From NCBI GenBank assembly GCA_029243145.1, contig JAQWSQ010000058.1:1-62681 (forward strand): DNA of 62,681 nt, in the 5' to 3' direction. The notes beneath the pieces were generated by a model, which worked only from the letters and a program-made list of their open reading frames with translations, ran no database searches and was not told the DNA's origin. The stretch comes from Planctomycetaceae bacterium (lineage in GTDB: Bacteria; Planctomycetota; Planctomycetia; Planctomycetales; Planctomycetaceae). Shown one piece after another: positions 9,177 through 18,822 of this stretch; positions within the stretch are counted from its first letter, which is position 1, and each line of letters begins with the position of its first letter. The position numbers and the translations under genes were made by a program.

Positions 9177-10331
9177 ATGTTTCGAACCACGACCCTCACC
9201 TGCGTTGCGTTGTCGCTGATGATCATTCACGGCCACAATCTGTCGGCTGAGACGCCACAATCGTCTGCAACTCTGCTACAACCATTTGTTGAGAAGCATG
9301 AACTTGCGGGAGCCGTAGCACTGGTCGCGAATCAGGATGGAATTCTGTCTATTGAAACCGTTGGATATTCAAATATTGAGGCCAACGCTGCGATGAAACC
9401 GGATTCACTCTTTTGGATTGCTTCGCAATCTAAAGGGATGACGGCCGTCGCCGTCTTGATGTTAGTCGATGAAGGTAAGATTGCTCTCGACGATCCGGTT
9501 GAGAAGTATCTGCCCGAATTTCGCGGCCAGACGGTTGTTGCAGAAAAAGACGATGACCATGTCTTGCTGCGTAAACCAGCCCACCCAATCACCATCCGTG
9601 AGGTACTCAGCCATGTCAGTGGATTGCCATTTAAATCGGCGATTGAAGAACCCACTCTCGATGGGCTGCCGTTGGCAAAAGCCGTTCGCAGTTATGCGAT
9701 GACTCCATTGCAAACCGAACCGGGCACGCACTACCAGTATTCCAACGCTGGCATCAACACTGCTGCTCGGGTCTTGGAGGTTGTGTCAGGCAAGAAGTAC
9801 GAAGACTTCATGCAAGAGCGGTTGTTTACTCCCTTGGGAATGAAGGACACAACCTTCTGGCCCAACGCGGAACAGGTGGCTCGACTGGCGAAATCGTACC
9901 GCCCCAATAAAGCGAAAGATAATCTCGTTGAATTCGGGCTCGGTCAGTTAATTTCACCGTTAACAGATCGCTGCAATCGTTTTCCGATGCCGGCGGGAGG
10001 ACTCTTCTCAACCGCAACAGACACAGCCATCTTCTGCCAAATGTTGCTAAAAGGCGGCGAGTTCGGCGGGAAACGCTTCTTGAGTGAAGCCGCGATGAAG
10101 GAACTCACCCATCGCCAGACTCCCGATCTCGTCAAGAACAGTTACAGCTTAGGATTTGCGGTCGGAAGTGATTGGTTCGGACATGGCGGAGCACATGCCA
10201 CCAACATGGAAATCCATCGCGGTAAGGACCTTGTCATCATCTGGATGGTGCAACACAGTGGCTATCCCGGAGACGGCAACAAAGCTCAGGGAGTCTTCAA
10301 AAACTGGGCGTATCAGAAATATGGAAAGTGA
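9177..10331 (+). CDS. Beta-lactamase-family serine hydrolase, exported
   Basis: A 384-residue protein with a signal peptide at about residues 1-25 (ending NLSAE) and the class C/D-alanyl carboxypeptidase fold. The catalytic SxxK motif is SQSK at about residues 83-86, preceded by LFWIA. The YxN motif is YSN at about 188-190, and the third motif is HGG near 336 (WFGHGGAHATNMEI). Such proteins act as esterases, peptidases or penicillin-binding-like hydrolases outside the cytoplasm; the exact substrate cannot be read from sequence. It lies 74 bases after the DUF1552 gene and converges on the oxidoreductase gene. GAAAG lies a few bases before the ATG as a possible ribosome site. Confidence 0.88.
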   Translation: MFRTTTLTCVALSLMIIHGHNLSAETPQSSATLLQPFVEKHELAGAVALVANQDGILSIETVGYSNIEANAAMKPDSLFWIASQSKGMTAVAVLMLVDEGKIALDDPVEKYLPEFRGQTVVAEKDDDHVLLRKPAHPITIREVLSHVSGLPFKSAIEEPTLDGLPLAKAVRSYAMTPLQTEPGTHYQYSNAGINTAARVLEVVSGKKYEDFMQERLFTPLGMKDTTFWPNAEQVARLAKSYRPNKAKDNLVEFGLGQLISPLTDRCNRFPMPAGGLFSTATDTAIFCQMLLKGGEFGGKRFLSEAAMKELTHRQTPDLVKNSYSLGFAVGSDWFGHGGAHATNMEIHRGKDLVIIWMVQHSGYPGDGNKAQGVFKNWAYQKYGK

Positions 10332-10391
10332 TTATCAGAAGAGACATTTTTCTTTGTGAAAGATTTTAATTCGTCAGAGTATTGACTGATT

Positions 10392-11771
10392 TCAGAGTTC
10401 CCAACCAACGCGGCGAGGAGGGGAGATGAGAGCGGCCGCTTCAGGGAGATTGGTAAATTTGCCAGCGCTTCCATCGTAATGAATTGCTTTTCCGGTACGG
10501 ACAGCAAGGTTGCCCAACAGCATTGCTTCGGTGAGGACAGACGCATAATCGAAGTTGCTTAGTGGTTTTGAGTGACCTTGAATTGCTTGAATCCACTCAC
10601 GCTTCTGGTTCTGATCGGGGCCGCCATCGCTTCCAAGTCGTTCCAGGGTTTGTTCGGGAGTTGTAACTTGACCTTTCACTTCCAATTGCTGTTGGTCTCC
10701 CGAATCTCCAGGAGAATAGAGTCGCCCCTTTTCGCCAATGAGGAGTGCTCCACTGTCTGTCGGTACTTGATTTCCGGGCATTTTCTGTTGCGGAAGATTT
10801 CGCTTGCCGTTTTCCGATCCTTCGTACCAGATTAGTTTGACCGGTGGTAAATCACCTCGGGCCGGAAACTCATAAGTAATCGTTGCCCAAGCTGGGTAGG
10901 TTTCTAAATTCACTTTGCTACTCATGGCGCTCACTCGCGAGGGCAAACCAAGTTGTAACCCCATGAAGGGCAAGTTGGCTGTGTGACAGGCCATGTCGCC
11001 GAGTGCCCCCGTACCGAAATCCCACCAGCCGCGCCAATCGTGTGGATGGTACGCTGGGTGATAAGGTCGAACTGGTGCCGGTCCAAGCCAGAGATCCCAT
11101 TTAATGTGGTCCGGGGCTGGCGGTGTTTCGAGCGGTCGAGAGGTAACTTGAGGAGACTGCTTCCAGTACATCTTCCCCGCTTTCCAATCCGAATACGGCC
11201 GATTCGTCCAAACGTGAACTTCCCGCACATCGCCAATGACCCCGCTACGAATCATCTCAACTCCAGCCCGAAAGCCATCGTGAGCCGTACCCTGATTCCC
11301 CATCTGTGTAACGACATTGTACTTTTGCGCCGTTTCACGCATCAGCCGTGCTTCAGAAGGAGAATGTGTCAGCGGTTTTTGGCAATACACATGTTTACCC
11401 AATCGCATCGCGTTGACACTGGCAGCCGCATGTGTGTGGTCAGCAGTACTAACGGTAACGGCATCTACCTTGTCTCCCATCTCGCTGAGCAACACACGAA
11501 AATCGTGGTAGGTTTTCGCGTCTGGATATTGTGCCGCTTTCTGCTTCAATCGTTGATCATCAATATCGCAGATCGCCACGATCTGTCCGAACTTTGCTGC
11601 GTCATCGGTATCGCTGGAACCTTTCCCGCCGACGCCGATGGAAGCGACATTCACACGTTGGTTGGGAGATGCTCCCCAAATCTGAGTTGGTTGTGTCAAA
11701 AACCAGACCCCAGTACCAATTGTGGTAACTGTACTGGCAAGGAATTCTCGTCGCGTCGTTTGAATTGCCAT
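10392..11771 (-). CDS. Gfo/Idh/MocA-family oxidoreductase, Tat-exported
   Basis: A 459-residue NAD(P)-dependent oxidoreductase. I start it at the ATG ending at 11771, because that places the twin-arginine leader TTRREFLAST at residues 5-14; an in-frame ATG 57 bases further upstream would add 19 residues with no export function. The Rossmann fold follows the leader (VASIGVGGKG), and the family's conserved lysine motif appears as CQKPLTHS. The C-terminal part has the expected alpha/beta dimerisation domain with WDLWLGPAP and HDWRGWWDFGTGALGDMACH. In planctomycetes these secreted enzymes are linked to sugar oxidation, and the substrate here is unknown. The gene is convergent with the serine hydrolase and divergent from the PSD gene at 12059. 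Confidence 0.9.
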   Translation of the reverse strand: MAIQTTRREFLASTVTTIGTGVWFLTQPTQIWGASPNQRVNVASIGVGGKGSSDTDDAAKFGQIVAICDIDDQRLKQKAAQYPDAKTYHDFRVLLSEMGDKVDAVTVSTADHTHAAASVNAMRLGKHVYCQKPLTHSPSEARLMRETAQKYNVVTQMGNQGTAHDGFRAGVEMIRSGVIGDVREVHVWTNRPYSDWKAGKMYWKQSPQVTSRPLETPPAPDHIKWDLWLGPAPVRPYHPAYHPHDWRGWWDFGTGALGDMACHTANLPFMGLQLGLPSRVSAMSSKVNLETYPAWATITYEFPARGDLPPVKLIWYEGSENGKRNLPQQKMPGNQVPTDSGALLIGEKGRLYSPGDSGDQQQLEVKGQVTTPEQTLERLGSDGGPDQNQKREWIQAIQGHSKPLSNFDYASVLTEAMLLGNLAVRTGKAIHYDGSAGKFTNLPEAAALISPPRRVGWEL

Positions 11772-12058
11772 TGCGAGACCTTTGGTGAGTGAGATTGTTT
11801 GTAATGCAGGAAACCTGCCAATCTTCAAGATTATAACGCAAGCAAACGTCTAACATATCACAATAATATTGCGTAATTTCGTAATTTATGGCGAGACAAG
11901 CCGAGTTCCCGTTAGCATGAAATTCGGATCATTCACCAGATCTCAATCGATGTGCTGCAAATAGCCTGCGATTGATCGTGGTAGTTGTCTCTTGAGACCG
12001 AAGTCTCCTTGGGCGAAACCGATAGAATGTACGATGAAACGAATACTGAAGTAACATC

Positions 12059-14929
12059 ATGAAAAATCGATGGCTCTGGATCTCAACAATTGTTTTCTTT
12101 TGTATTCGACCTGAAATATCAGCGGACGAAGTTTTCTTTGAGTCGAAGGTGCGCCCGCTACTGGTGAAGCACTGCTACAAATGTCATCGTGGAAAAACAA
12201 CCGAAGGTGGACTTGCGTTGGACAGTCGCCTAGGCTGGCAAAAAGGGGGTGACTCTGGCCCTGCCATTGTACCTGGCAAACCGGAAGAATCGCTTCTGAT
12301 GACAGCGGTGAACGGCTCAAATCCCGATCTTCAAATGCCTCCCGGCGATGCCGATGACAAGCTGAATGATGGAGAATTGGAAATTCTCAAGCAGTGGATT
12401 GCTGCGGGAGCGTTCGATCCTCGCACGATGACAGAAGAGCTTGAAGGCATGAGCCTTGACGAGGCGAAGTCCTGGTGGGCCTTCCAGCCGCTTCCACAAG
12501 TTGAGATGAGAGCATCTTCTGAGCCAATCGACGCATTGATCGATCAGGTACTGGCACTTCAGCAGATTACGGCAACGTCTCGTGCTGATAAACGGACATT
12601 GATTCGTCGGGTAACGTACGACTTGACAGGTTTACCTCCCACTCCCGAACAAGTACAAGCATTTCTCTCGGACGACTCGCCTGATGCGTTCTCAAAAGTT
12701 GTTGACCGGTTACTTGATTCTCCGCAGTATGGTGTCAAATGGGGACGGCACTGGCTGGATGTCGTGCGTTATGCAGACACAGCGGGAGAAAATACAGACC
12801 GACCGTTACCACATGCGTGGCGATACCGCAACTGGGTCTTTGATGCCTTCAATCGCGATCTGCCGTATGACCAGTTCGTGTCGCTACAAATTGCCGGGGA
12901 TCGACTTCGCCAAAACGCGAGTGCCACTGAACAAAATGAAGGCGTGATTGCCACGGGCTATCTCGCCATCGCCAGACGCTTTGGTCATGACATCGACCAA
13001 GACATCCATCTGATGCATGAGGATGTCATCGACAATCTTGGTAAGAGTTTTCTGGGGCTGACGATTAGTTGTGCGCGGTGTCACGACCATAAGTATGACC
13101 CGATCTCTGCCAAGGATTACTACGCGCTCTATGGCATTTTTCAAAGTACGCGATTTCCGTTTCCAGGCTGTGAAGCAAAGGGACAACCACGTGATTTAGT
13201 TCCGTTGATTGCCGGGATCGAACAAACATTGATCGCAAATAATATTCAGCAACGACTCGATTTGGAGGCGAAAGCACAAAGCCAGATTTCTGAGTCGTCG
13301 AAACGGCTTTCTCAATCCAAAGTGGCAGAAGGGGGATCAGTTCTGTTGGCTGCTGATCAGTCCGAAAACTTGCAGCAGGTTCGAGTGCGAAAAGGGGAAG
13401 TCCTCCTGCTGAAAGTATTGCCCAACGAAGGACACGGAGCCGACACAACTCTTGTGGAATGGGAGATCACGGAGGTCGAAGGAAATCGTTCGTGGAATCT
13501 CTCAGCGGTGATCCCGACCCTGCTGCACGGCAACCCGAATGTCTCTGAGAACGGAACATGGTGCTTCCTGTATTTTACGGACGGACGACCTCGTTTTTTG
13601 ACGGAAAAATATCCGACAGTCGAGCAACGTAGCGAACTTCAATCGTGGAGCACTGGCGAAACTCCGTCTGTCCTTGTGAATCGATCAGACCAGGACGTTG
13701 GTGTGTGGACCAAATTACCGCCCACATCGTTCTTTGTGCATCCTGGTCCCAAAGATCCTGTGGGGATTGCCTGGATTGCTCCGGTCGACACTGTGGTCAA
13801 TGTTACTGGACGAGTGGCGGATGCCCATCCCAGCGGTTTGGATGGTGTCACCTTTGAACTCTCTCATGTCACATCGCCAGAAGTGGGCGGTTTCTTGTTG
13901 GCATTGGGAGAAATCGGGGCTGTTCCTGGGTCAGAATCGGGGTCCATTGTTCCCGTTGCCTATGCTGTCGTTGAAGGATCACCCCAAAATGCCTCTCTCC
14001 ATCAACGAGGCGATCCTGAAAAACCGGGTGATGTTGTCCCGCGAAGTTGGCTTTCGATGTTTGGGGGCGAGCCGATCTCGACGGAGACAGGAAGTGGTCG
14101 TGAGGACTTGGCGGAGTGGATCACTCAACATCCACTCTTTGCTCGGGTCATGGTCAATCGAATCTGGCAGGGGCATTTTGTTCAAGGGTTAAGCACGACT
14201 CCCAATGATTTCGGTTCTCGCGGAAATCGACCAACCCAATTACAATTATTGAACTGGCTGGCAGCCCAATTCCAGGCGAATGGCTACAGCATCAAAGCCA
14301 TGCATCGACTTATTCTTAATAGTCAGGCCTATCAGCGTAGCTGTCAACAGGAGATGGCGTTGGTTGAAGAAGATGTCATAAACCGCTATCTGAGTCGCTT
14401 TGAACGCCGTCGCCTATCGGCAGAAGAAATTCGTGATAGCCTACTGTTCGTAGCTCAGAGACTTGACCTGAGTATCGATGGAGCCCATCCATTTCCTCCA
14501 GAATCGTCGTGGAAATTCACGCAGCACGATCCCTTTAACGCTGTCTATGAATCGAATCGGAGATCTGCCTATTTAATGGTGCAGCGGCAACGGCGGCATC
14601 CATACCTCGCTTTATTCGACGGAGCGGATCCGAATTCGAGTACAGCTACGCGTCAGGTCACCACGGTGCCGACACAGGCACTTTACTTTTTCAATGATCC
14701 TTTCTTTCACTCGCAAGCAGCCGCATTCGCGATAAATTTGAAATCCCTACAGAGTGATGAGCAACGAATCAACAATGCATTTCAAAAGCTGTATCAACGT
14801 GAACCTACAATGACAGAGATGGAAAGAACAGTCCATTTTCTTCAGGAGTATCCGGGCAATTTCGACGAGAAGTGGTCAGCGTTGATACGTGTCTTGATGG
14901 CGTCGAATGAGTTTCTTTACCTGGATTAA
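12059..14929 (+). CDS. DUF1549/DUF1553 cytochrome-like protein (PSCyt1-PSCyt2-PSD1)
   Basis: A 956-residue exported protein with a short signal peptide (WLWISTIVFFCIRPEISAD). CYKCH at residues 39-43 is the planctomycete cytochrome c motif, followed by LALDSRLGWQKGGDSGPA and the PGDADDKLNDGE region. DUF1549 (PSCyt2) spans about 170-380 with RRVTYDLTGLPPTPEQV and a second heme-type CARCHDHKYDP motif at about 339. DUF1553 (PSD1) spans about 680-930 with LFARVMVNRIWQGHFVQGL. Between them, at about 440-605, lies a beta-rich insert (VRKGEVLLLKVLP, then VNVTGRVADAHPSGLDGV). Its two halves also occur, in the opposite order, in the DUF1592 protein at 3680. The DUF1501 partner starts 6 bases after the stop. 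Confidence 0.9.
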   Translation: MKNRWLWISTIVFFCIRPEISADEVFFESKVRPLLVKHCYKCHRGKTTEGGLALDSRLGWQKGGDSGPAIVPGKPEESLLMTAVNGSNPDLQMPPGDADDKLNDGELEILKQWIAAGAFDPRTMTEELEGMSLDEAKSWWAFQPLPQVEMRASSEPIDALIDQVLALQQITATSRADKRTLIRRVTYDLTGLPPTPEQVQAFLSDDSPDAFSKVVDRLLDSPQYGVKWGRHWLDVVRYADTAGENTDRPLPHAWRYRNWVFDAFNRDLPYDQFVSLQIAGDRLRQNASATEQNEGVIATGYLAIARRFGHDIDQDIHLMHEDVIDNLGKSFLGLTISCARCHDHKYDPISAKDYYALYGIFQSTRFPFPGCEAKGQPRDLVPLIAGIEQTLIANNIQQRLDLEAKAQSQISESSKRLSQSKVAEGGSVLLAADQSENLQQVRVRKGEVLLLKVLPNEGHGADTTLVEWEITEVEGNRSWNLSAVIPTLLHGNPNVSENGTWCFLYFTDGRPRFLTEKYPTVEQRSELQSWSTGETPSVLVNRSDQDVGVWTKLPPTSFFVHPGPKDPVGIAWIAPVDTVVNVTGRVADAHPSGLDGVTFELSHVTSPEVGGFLLALGEIGAVPGSESGSIVPVAYAVVEGSPQNASLHQRGDPEKPGDVVPRSWLSMFGGEPISTETGSGREDLAEWITQHPLFARVMVNRIWQGHFVQGLSTTPNDFGSRGNRPTQLQLLNWLAAQFQANGYSIKAMHRLILNSQAYQRSCQQEMALVEEDVINRYLSRFERRRLSAEEIRDSLLFVAQRLDLSIDGAHPFPPESSWKFTQHDPFNAVYESNRRSAYLMVQRQRRHPYLALFDGADPNSSTATRQVTTVPTQALYFFNDPFFHSQAAAFAINLKSLQSDEQRINNAFQKLYQREPTMTEMERTVHFLQEYPGNFDEKWSALIRVLMASNEFLYLD

Positions 14930-14935
14930 AACAAA

Positions 14936-16324
14936 ATGCCGAATTCCATACTCCCACGGAGACAATTCCTGAAATCAGCAGTCGCTGGCTCCGTTGTGTT
15001 TCCGGGAATTGTTCAGCAACTGTTCGCCGAACAGGACGGGACTTTCACGAATCGCGCTTCGCATTTTCCTGCGAAAGCGAAGCGGGTCATCTTTCTGTTT
15101 ATGACGGGCGGAGTCTCGCATGTGGATACCTTCGATCCCAAGCCCGCATTAATGCGTGACCATGGTAAAGAGATCAAGGCGGACCATCCCGAAATTAAGG
15201 ACCGTCCCGGTTACGAACGGATTTATCTCAAACGCCCGCAATGGGAATTTAAGAACTACGGTGAGTCTGGGACTGCCGTCAGCACGCTATTTCCGCATGT
15301 CGCGACGTGTGTTGATGACATCGCGATGATTCGCTCTATGCACACTTCACACTCAAACCATTACAATGCCACTTTGGGAATGCATACCGGTTCGTTTTCA
15401 TTTGCGAGGCCCAGTCTCGGCTCGTGGACGAGTTATGGATTAGGGACTCTCAACGACAACCTACCAAGTTTTGTTGTGATTGCTCCCAAGCAAACGTATG
15501 CCGGGACTCAAGTCTATTCCAACGATTTTCTTCCCGGTGTTCATCAGGGAACATTGGTTGTGCCTGGAGCAGAACCAATTGCGAATATCACTCCACGCGT
15601 CTCTCTCGAACGACAGCAACTCGAATTGTCTGCCCTGAATGCTTTCAACCGGTCACACCAGGAGTCTCGTCAGGATTCGGTGCTGACAGCGAGAATGCGC
15701 TCATTTGAAACTGCGTTCGGTATGCAGATGGCAGTACCAGACGCCTTTGATTTCAAACAGGAGACGGCTGCCACTCTCGACAATTATGACCTTCAACCCG
15801 GACAGACAACCGGCTTTGGCTGGCAATGTCTGGCAGCCCGACGGCTCATTGAACGGGGCGTGCGGTTTGTTGAACTGATCGATACCGGTTCATCAGGAAA
15901 CTGGGATGCGCATGGAGACATGATGAGCCATGTTTCTCTGGCAAAGAATGTGGACCGACCGATTGCCGGTCTTCTCAAAGACCTCAAGCAACGCGGCATG
16001 CTGGAAGACACACTTGTTGTCTGGACGACAGAGTTTGGCCGAACGCCGTTCAACAATACCGCCGATGCAAAAGGGCGCGAGCATCACCCTTGGGCGTTTA
16101 CTTCATGGATGGCAGGCGCAGGAGTCAAGCCAGGCATTGTTCACGGCGCCACTGACGAACATGGTCTTAGAGCGGTCGAAAAGCCCGTGCATGTACATGA
16201 TTTTCACGCCACAATCCTCTATCTGATGGGGTTTGATCACGAGAAACTGACCTACCGACATGCCGGACGAGACTATCGGTTGACAGATGTTTCAGGACAC
16301 GTGGCGCAGGACATTCTCTCATAA
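14936..16324 (+). CDS. DUF1501 protein, Tat-exported
   Basis: A 462-residue protein with a leader of the RRQFLKSAVAGSVVFPG type at residues 8-24, consistent with Tat export. Typical DUF1501 features follow: VIFLFMTGGVSHVDTFDPKP, an FKNYGESGTAVSTLFPHVA block, RFVELIDTGSSGNWDAHGD, and near the end VVWTTEFGRTPFNN and GREHHPWAFTSWMAGAGVK. These Asp/His-rich segments resemble metal sites of the alkaline phosphatase/sulfatase superfamily, and that relation is family knowledge rather than proof of activity. It directly follows the DUF1549/DUF1553 gene and is probably in the same transcript. No Shine-Dalgarno sequence is visible before the ATG, which suggests coupling to upstream translation. Confidence 0.92.
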   Translation: MPNSILPRRQFLKSAVAGSVVFPGIVQQLFAEQDGTFTNRASHFPAKAKRVIFLFMTGGVSHVDTFDPKPALMRDHGKEIKADHPEIKDRPGYERIYLKRPQWEFKNYGESGTAVSTLFPHVATCVDDIAMIRSMHTSHSNHYNATLGMHTGSFSFARPSLGSWTSYGLGTLNDNLPSFVVIAPKQTYAGTQVYSNDFLPGVHQGTLVVPGAEPIANITPRVSLERQQLELSALNAFNRSHQESRQDSVLTARMRSFETAFGMQMAVPDAFDFKQETAATLDNYDLQPGQTTGFGWQCLAARRLIERGVRFVELIDTGSSGNWDAHGDMMSHVSLAKNVDRPIAGLLKDLKQRGMLEDTLVVWTTEFGRTPFNNTADAKGREHHPWAFTSWMAGAGVKPGIVHGATDEHGLRAVEKPVHVHDFHATILYLMGFDHEKLTYRHAGRDYRLTDVSGHVAQDILS

Positions 16325-16513
16325 CGATACGGTTGGTGAGACAAGGGCTCTTTTGGGTTTGTACCATTTATCGAACATTCTTTACAATAATTTGTAATTG
16401 CATTCACAGGGACTTATGAGCTAGAGTTGATGCGTTAGGTTTCAGCCAGAACTGCAGAGCGACTCTACTGCATTTCCTCTCTCCGATATTCCACATGGTG
16501 CGGTAGACCAGCA

Positions 16514-18781
16514 ATGGCATATTTCAACGACACACAGTTTCACCCATTGCATATGTTTTTTTTGCAACTCGATTATTGTTATGAAACACGCAAGTCCATT
16601 CTAACCCTGCTTGTTGTGATTTGTGGTTTTGCAGGTTCGTCTTCATACGCTGAAGATCTCCCCGCGAAGGATGTTTCATCGCCCGCCTCTGTCGATTTTG
16701 GAAACGATATCGAGCCACTCTTGAGTCGCTATGGGTGCAATTCGGGTGGGTGCCATGGCAAGGCAAGCGGGCAAAATGGATTCAAACTGTCTTTGTTTGG
16801 GTTTGATCGGGATTTTGATTACGAAGCCATTGCCAAGGAAGCTCGGGGACGCCGATTGTCTCAAGCCTCGCCTGAGGGCAGTTTAATTTTAAGGAAAGCC
16901 ATCGGTGCGGTTCCGCATGGCGGCGGAGCTCGATTCTCGGAAGATAGCGAAGCCTATCGACTGATCCAAACCTGGATTGCCAACGGCGCACCAGCATCGT
17001 CGCCTGATGCCCCCGTGATTGTCAGTCTGGAAGTCTCCCCGACTCAGCAGTCATTCACTCCGGGCAACAATCAGCAGTTAACAGTCCGGGCAAAGTACAG
17101 CGATGGCACGCTTCGCGATGTCACTCAGCAGGCGGAGTATTCCAGTAATCTCGATCCCGTGGCAAACGTGAATGCAGATGCACTCGTCAACGCCACCGGG
17201 CAAAGCGGCGAAGCGGCCATCATGGTGAGATATCTGAATCACGTTGCCGTGTTTCGCGCCATGGTTCCACATGGTCCACAACTGTCCGAAATCCCAAACT
17301 TCCTCCCCAACAATTACATCGACGAACTGGCTGTGGAGAAATGGAAGAATCTTGGCCTGCATCCATCGCCCCTGTGCGATGACTCCACATTTATTCGTCG
17401 TGTCACGATTGACTTGTGTGGACGGTTGCCCACACAAGACGAGTCTCGCGTGTTTTTAAATGACAGCGCGGCAAACAAACGCGAAGTCCTGATTGACCGC
17501 CTGTTGGAATCGTCCGACTATCCTGCCTTCTTTGCCATGCGGTGGGGAGCGATTCTTCGCAATTCAAGACTGGCGGGTGCGGAACAGGCATCATTTGCCT
17601 TTCACAACTGGATTAAAGATTTGATTGCCCGCAATCGTCCGTATGACGAACTGGTGCGAGGTGTCGTGGCTGCTGCCGGCGAATGGCAGGATGCTCCGGC
17701 AATCAACTGGTATTGGCAGATGCGAGACGATCAACTGCATCAAGTCACTTCCGATACCGCCCAGGTATTTTTGGGGGTTCGTCTTCAATGTGCCCGCTGC
17801 CACCATCATCCCTACGAACGCTGGAGTCAGGAAGATTATTACGGTTTAGCGGGATTCTTTGCTCGTTTGGGCCGCAAGAGTTTCGGACAGCCACCACCTT
17901 ATTATTCATCATCGAAACCAACAACGGGTGAAAAGAATCCTCTGACGGGATCTGTGCCTGAACCCAAGTTTCCCGACGGCGAGTATGCCAAATTTACACC
18001 CGAAGAAGATCCCCGGCACGCACTTGTCGATTGGATGGTGAAGCCCGAGAACCCGTTCTTTTCGCGTGTGTTGGTCAATCGCATGTGGGGGCATTTTCTC
18101 GGTCGTGGACTTGTCGATGAAATTGACGATATGAGGGCGACCAATCCTGCTGCGAACGAAGAGCTACTTGCTGCCTTGTCGCAGGACTTCGTCGACCACA
18201 AGTTTGATGTCAAGCATATCATTCGCACGATCGTCAATAGTCGCGTGTATCAACTGAGCAGTGAGCCCACCGAAGCCAATCAAAATGATCGCCAGAGCTT
18301 CGCGCGTTTCTACGCACGACGACTGATCGCCGAAGTCTTTCACGATGCTGTCGATCAAGCCTGTGGCACGCAGACAAAATTTGGGGGAATCAGTGATGAT
18401 GCACGAGCTGTTGACTTGCCGAATGAAGGCTTCGGCTCCTACTTCCTCGACACATTCGATCGACCACAACGGGTCTCTGGCTGTGAATGCGAACGATCCA
18501 GTGGTGCCACGCTTGCTCAGGTCTTACTGCTGGCAAACTCTGACGAGATCGAGAACAAACTTGCTGACGGCAGTGGACGAATCGCCGAATTCATGAAGAC
18601 AGAAAAGACCATACCTCAAAAGATCGAGGAGTTGTATCTGGCAGCATTTTCACGTCCACCGACTGTTTCTGAACTGAGTAAAACGGTTGGGTATGTGGAA
18701 ACTCAAGAAGACAAAAACAAAGCATTTGAAGATGTATTGTGGACGATATTGAATTCAAAAGAGTTTATGTTCAATCATTAG
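16514..18781 (+). CDS. DUF1549/DUF1553 protein with bacterial Ig-like domain
   Basis: A protein of up to 755 residues. The first ATG gives an awkward long N-terminus before the signal core SILTLLVVICGFAG, and an in-frame ATG at 16553 is a plausible alternative; neither has a clear ribosome site. The mature part begins with a variant heme-type motif CNSGGCH at about residue 75 (two extra residues between the cysteines), usual for this subfamily. A bacterial Ig-like domain follows at about 169-250 (VSLEVSPTQQSFTPG, YSDGTLRDVTQQAEYSS). DUF1549 includes FIRRVTIDLCGRLPT and CARCHHHPYERW, and DUF1553 includes FFSRVLVNRMWGHFLGRGLV. The DUF1501 partner follows 41 bases later. The Ig-like domain probably serves surface or substrate attachment. 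Confidence 0.88.
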   Translation: MAYFNDTQFHPLHMFFLQLDYCYETRKSILTLLVVICGFAGSSSYAEDLPAKDVSSPASVDFGNDIEPLLSRYGCNSGGCHGKASGQNGFKLSLFGFDRDFDYEAIAKEARGRRLSQASPEGSLILRKAIGAVPHGGGARFSEDSEAYRLIQTWIANGAPASSPDAPVIVSLEVSPTQQSFTPGNNQQLTVRAKYSDGTLRDVTQQAEYSSNLDPVANVNADALVNATGQSGEAAIMVRYLNHVAVFRAMVPHGPQLSEIPNFLPNNYIDELAVEKWKNLGLHPSPLCDDSTFIRRVTIDLCGRLPTQDESRVFLNDSAANKREVLIDRLLESSDYPAFFAMRWGAILRNSRLAGAEQASFAFHNWIKDLIARNRPYDELVRGVVAAAGEWQDAPAINWYWQMRDDQLHQVTSDTAQVFLGVRLQCARCHHHPYERWSQEDYYGLAGFFARLGRKSFGQPPPYYSSSKPTTGEKNPLTGSVPEPKFPDGEYAKFTPEEDPRHALVDWMVKPENPFFSRVLVNRMWGHFLGRGLVDEIDDMRATNPAANEELLAALSQDFVDHKFDVKHIIRTIVNSRVYQLSSEPTEANQNDRQSFARFYARRLIAEVFHDAVDQACGTQTKFGGISDDARAVDLPNEGFGSYFLDTFDRPQRVSGCECERSSGATLAQVLLLANSDEIENKLADGSGRIAEFMKTEKTIPQKIEELYLAAFSRPPTVSELSKTVGYVETQEDKNKAFEDVLWTILNSKEFMFNH

Positions 18782-18822
18782 CAGCCTGCTGATAAATGGA
18801 AGACTATTCCACCGGAGACACT

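Noticed and set aside
10983..11792. A 269-codon plus-strand frame across the Gfo/Idh oxidoreductase gene
   Set aside because: The minus-strand gene has a Tat leader and clear family motifs over the same bases; the plus-strand translation resembles no protein.
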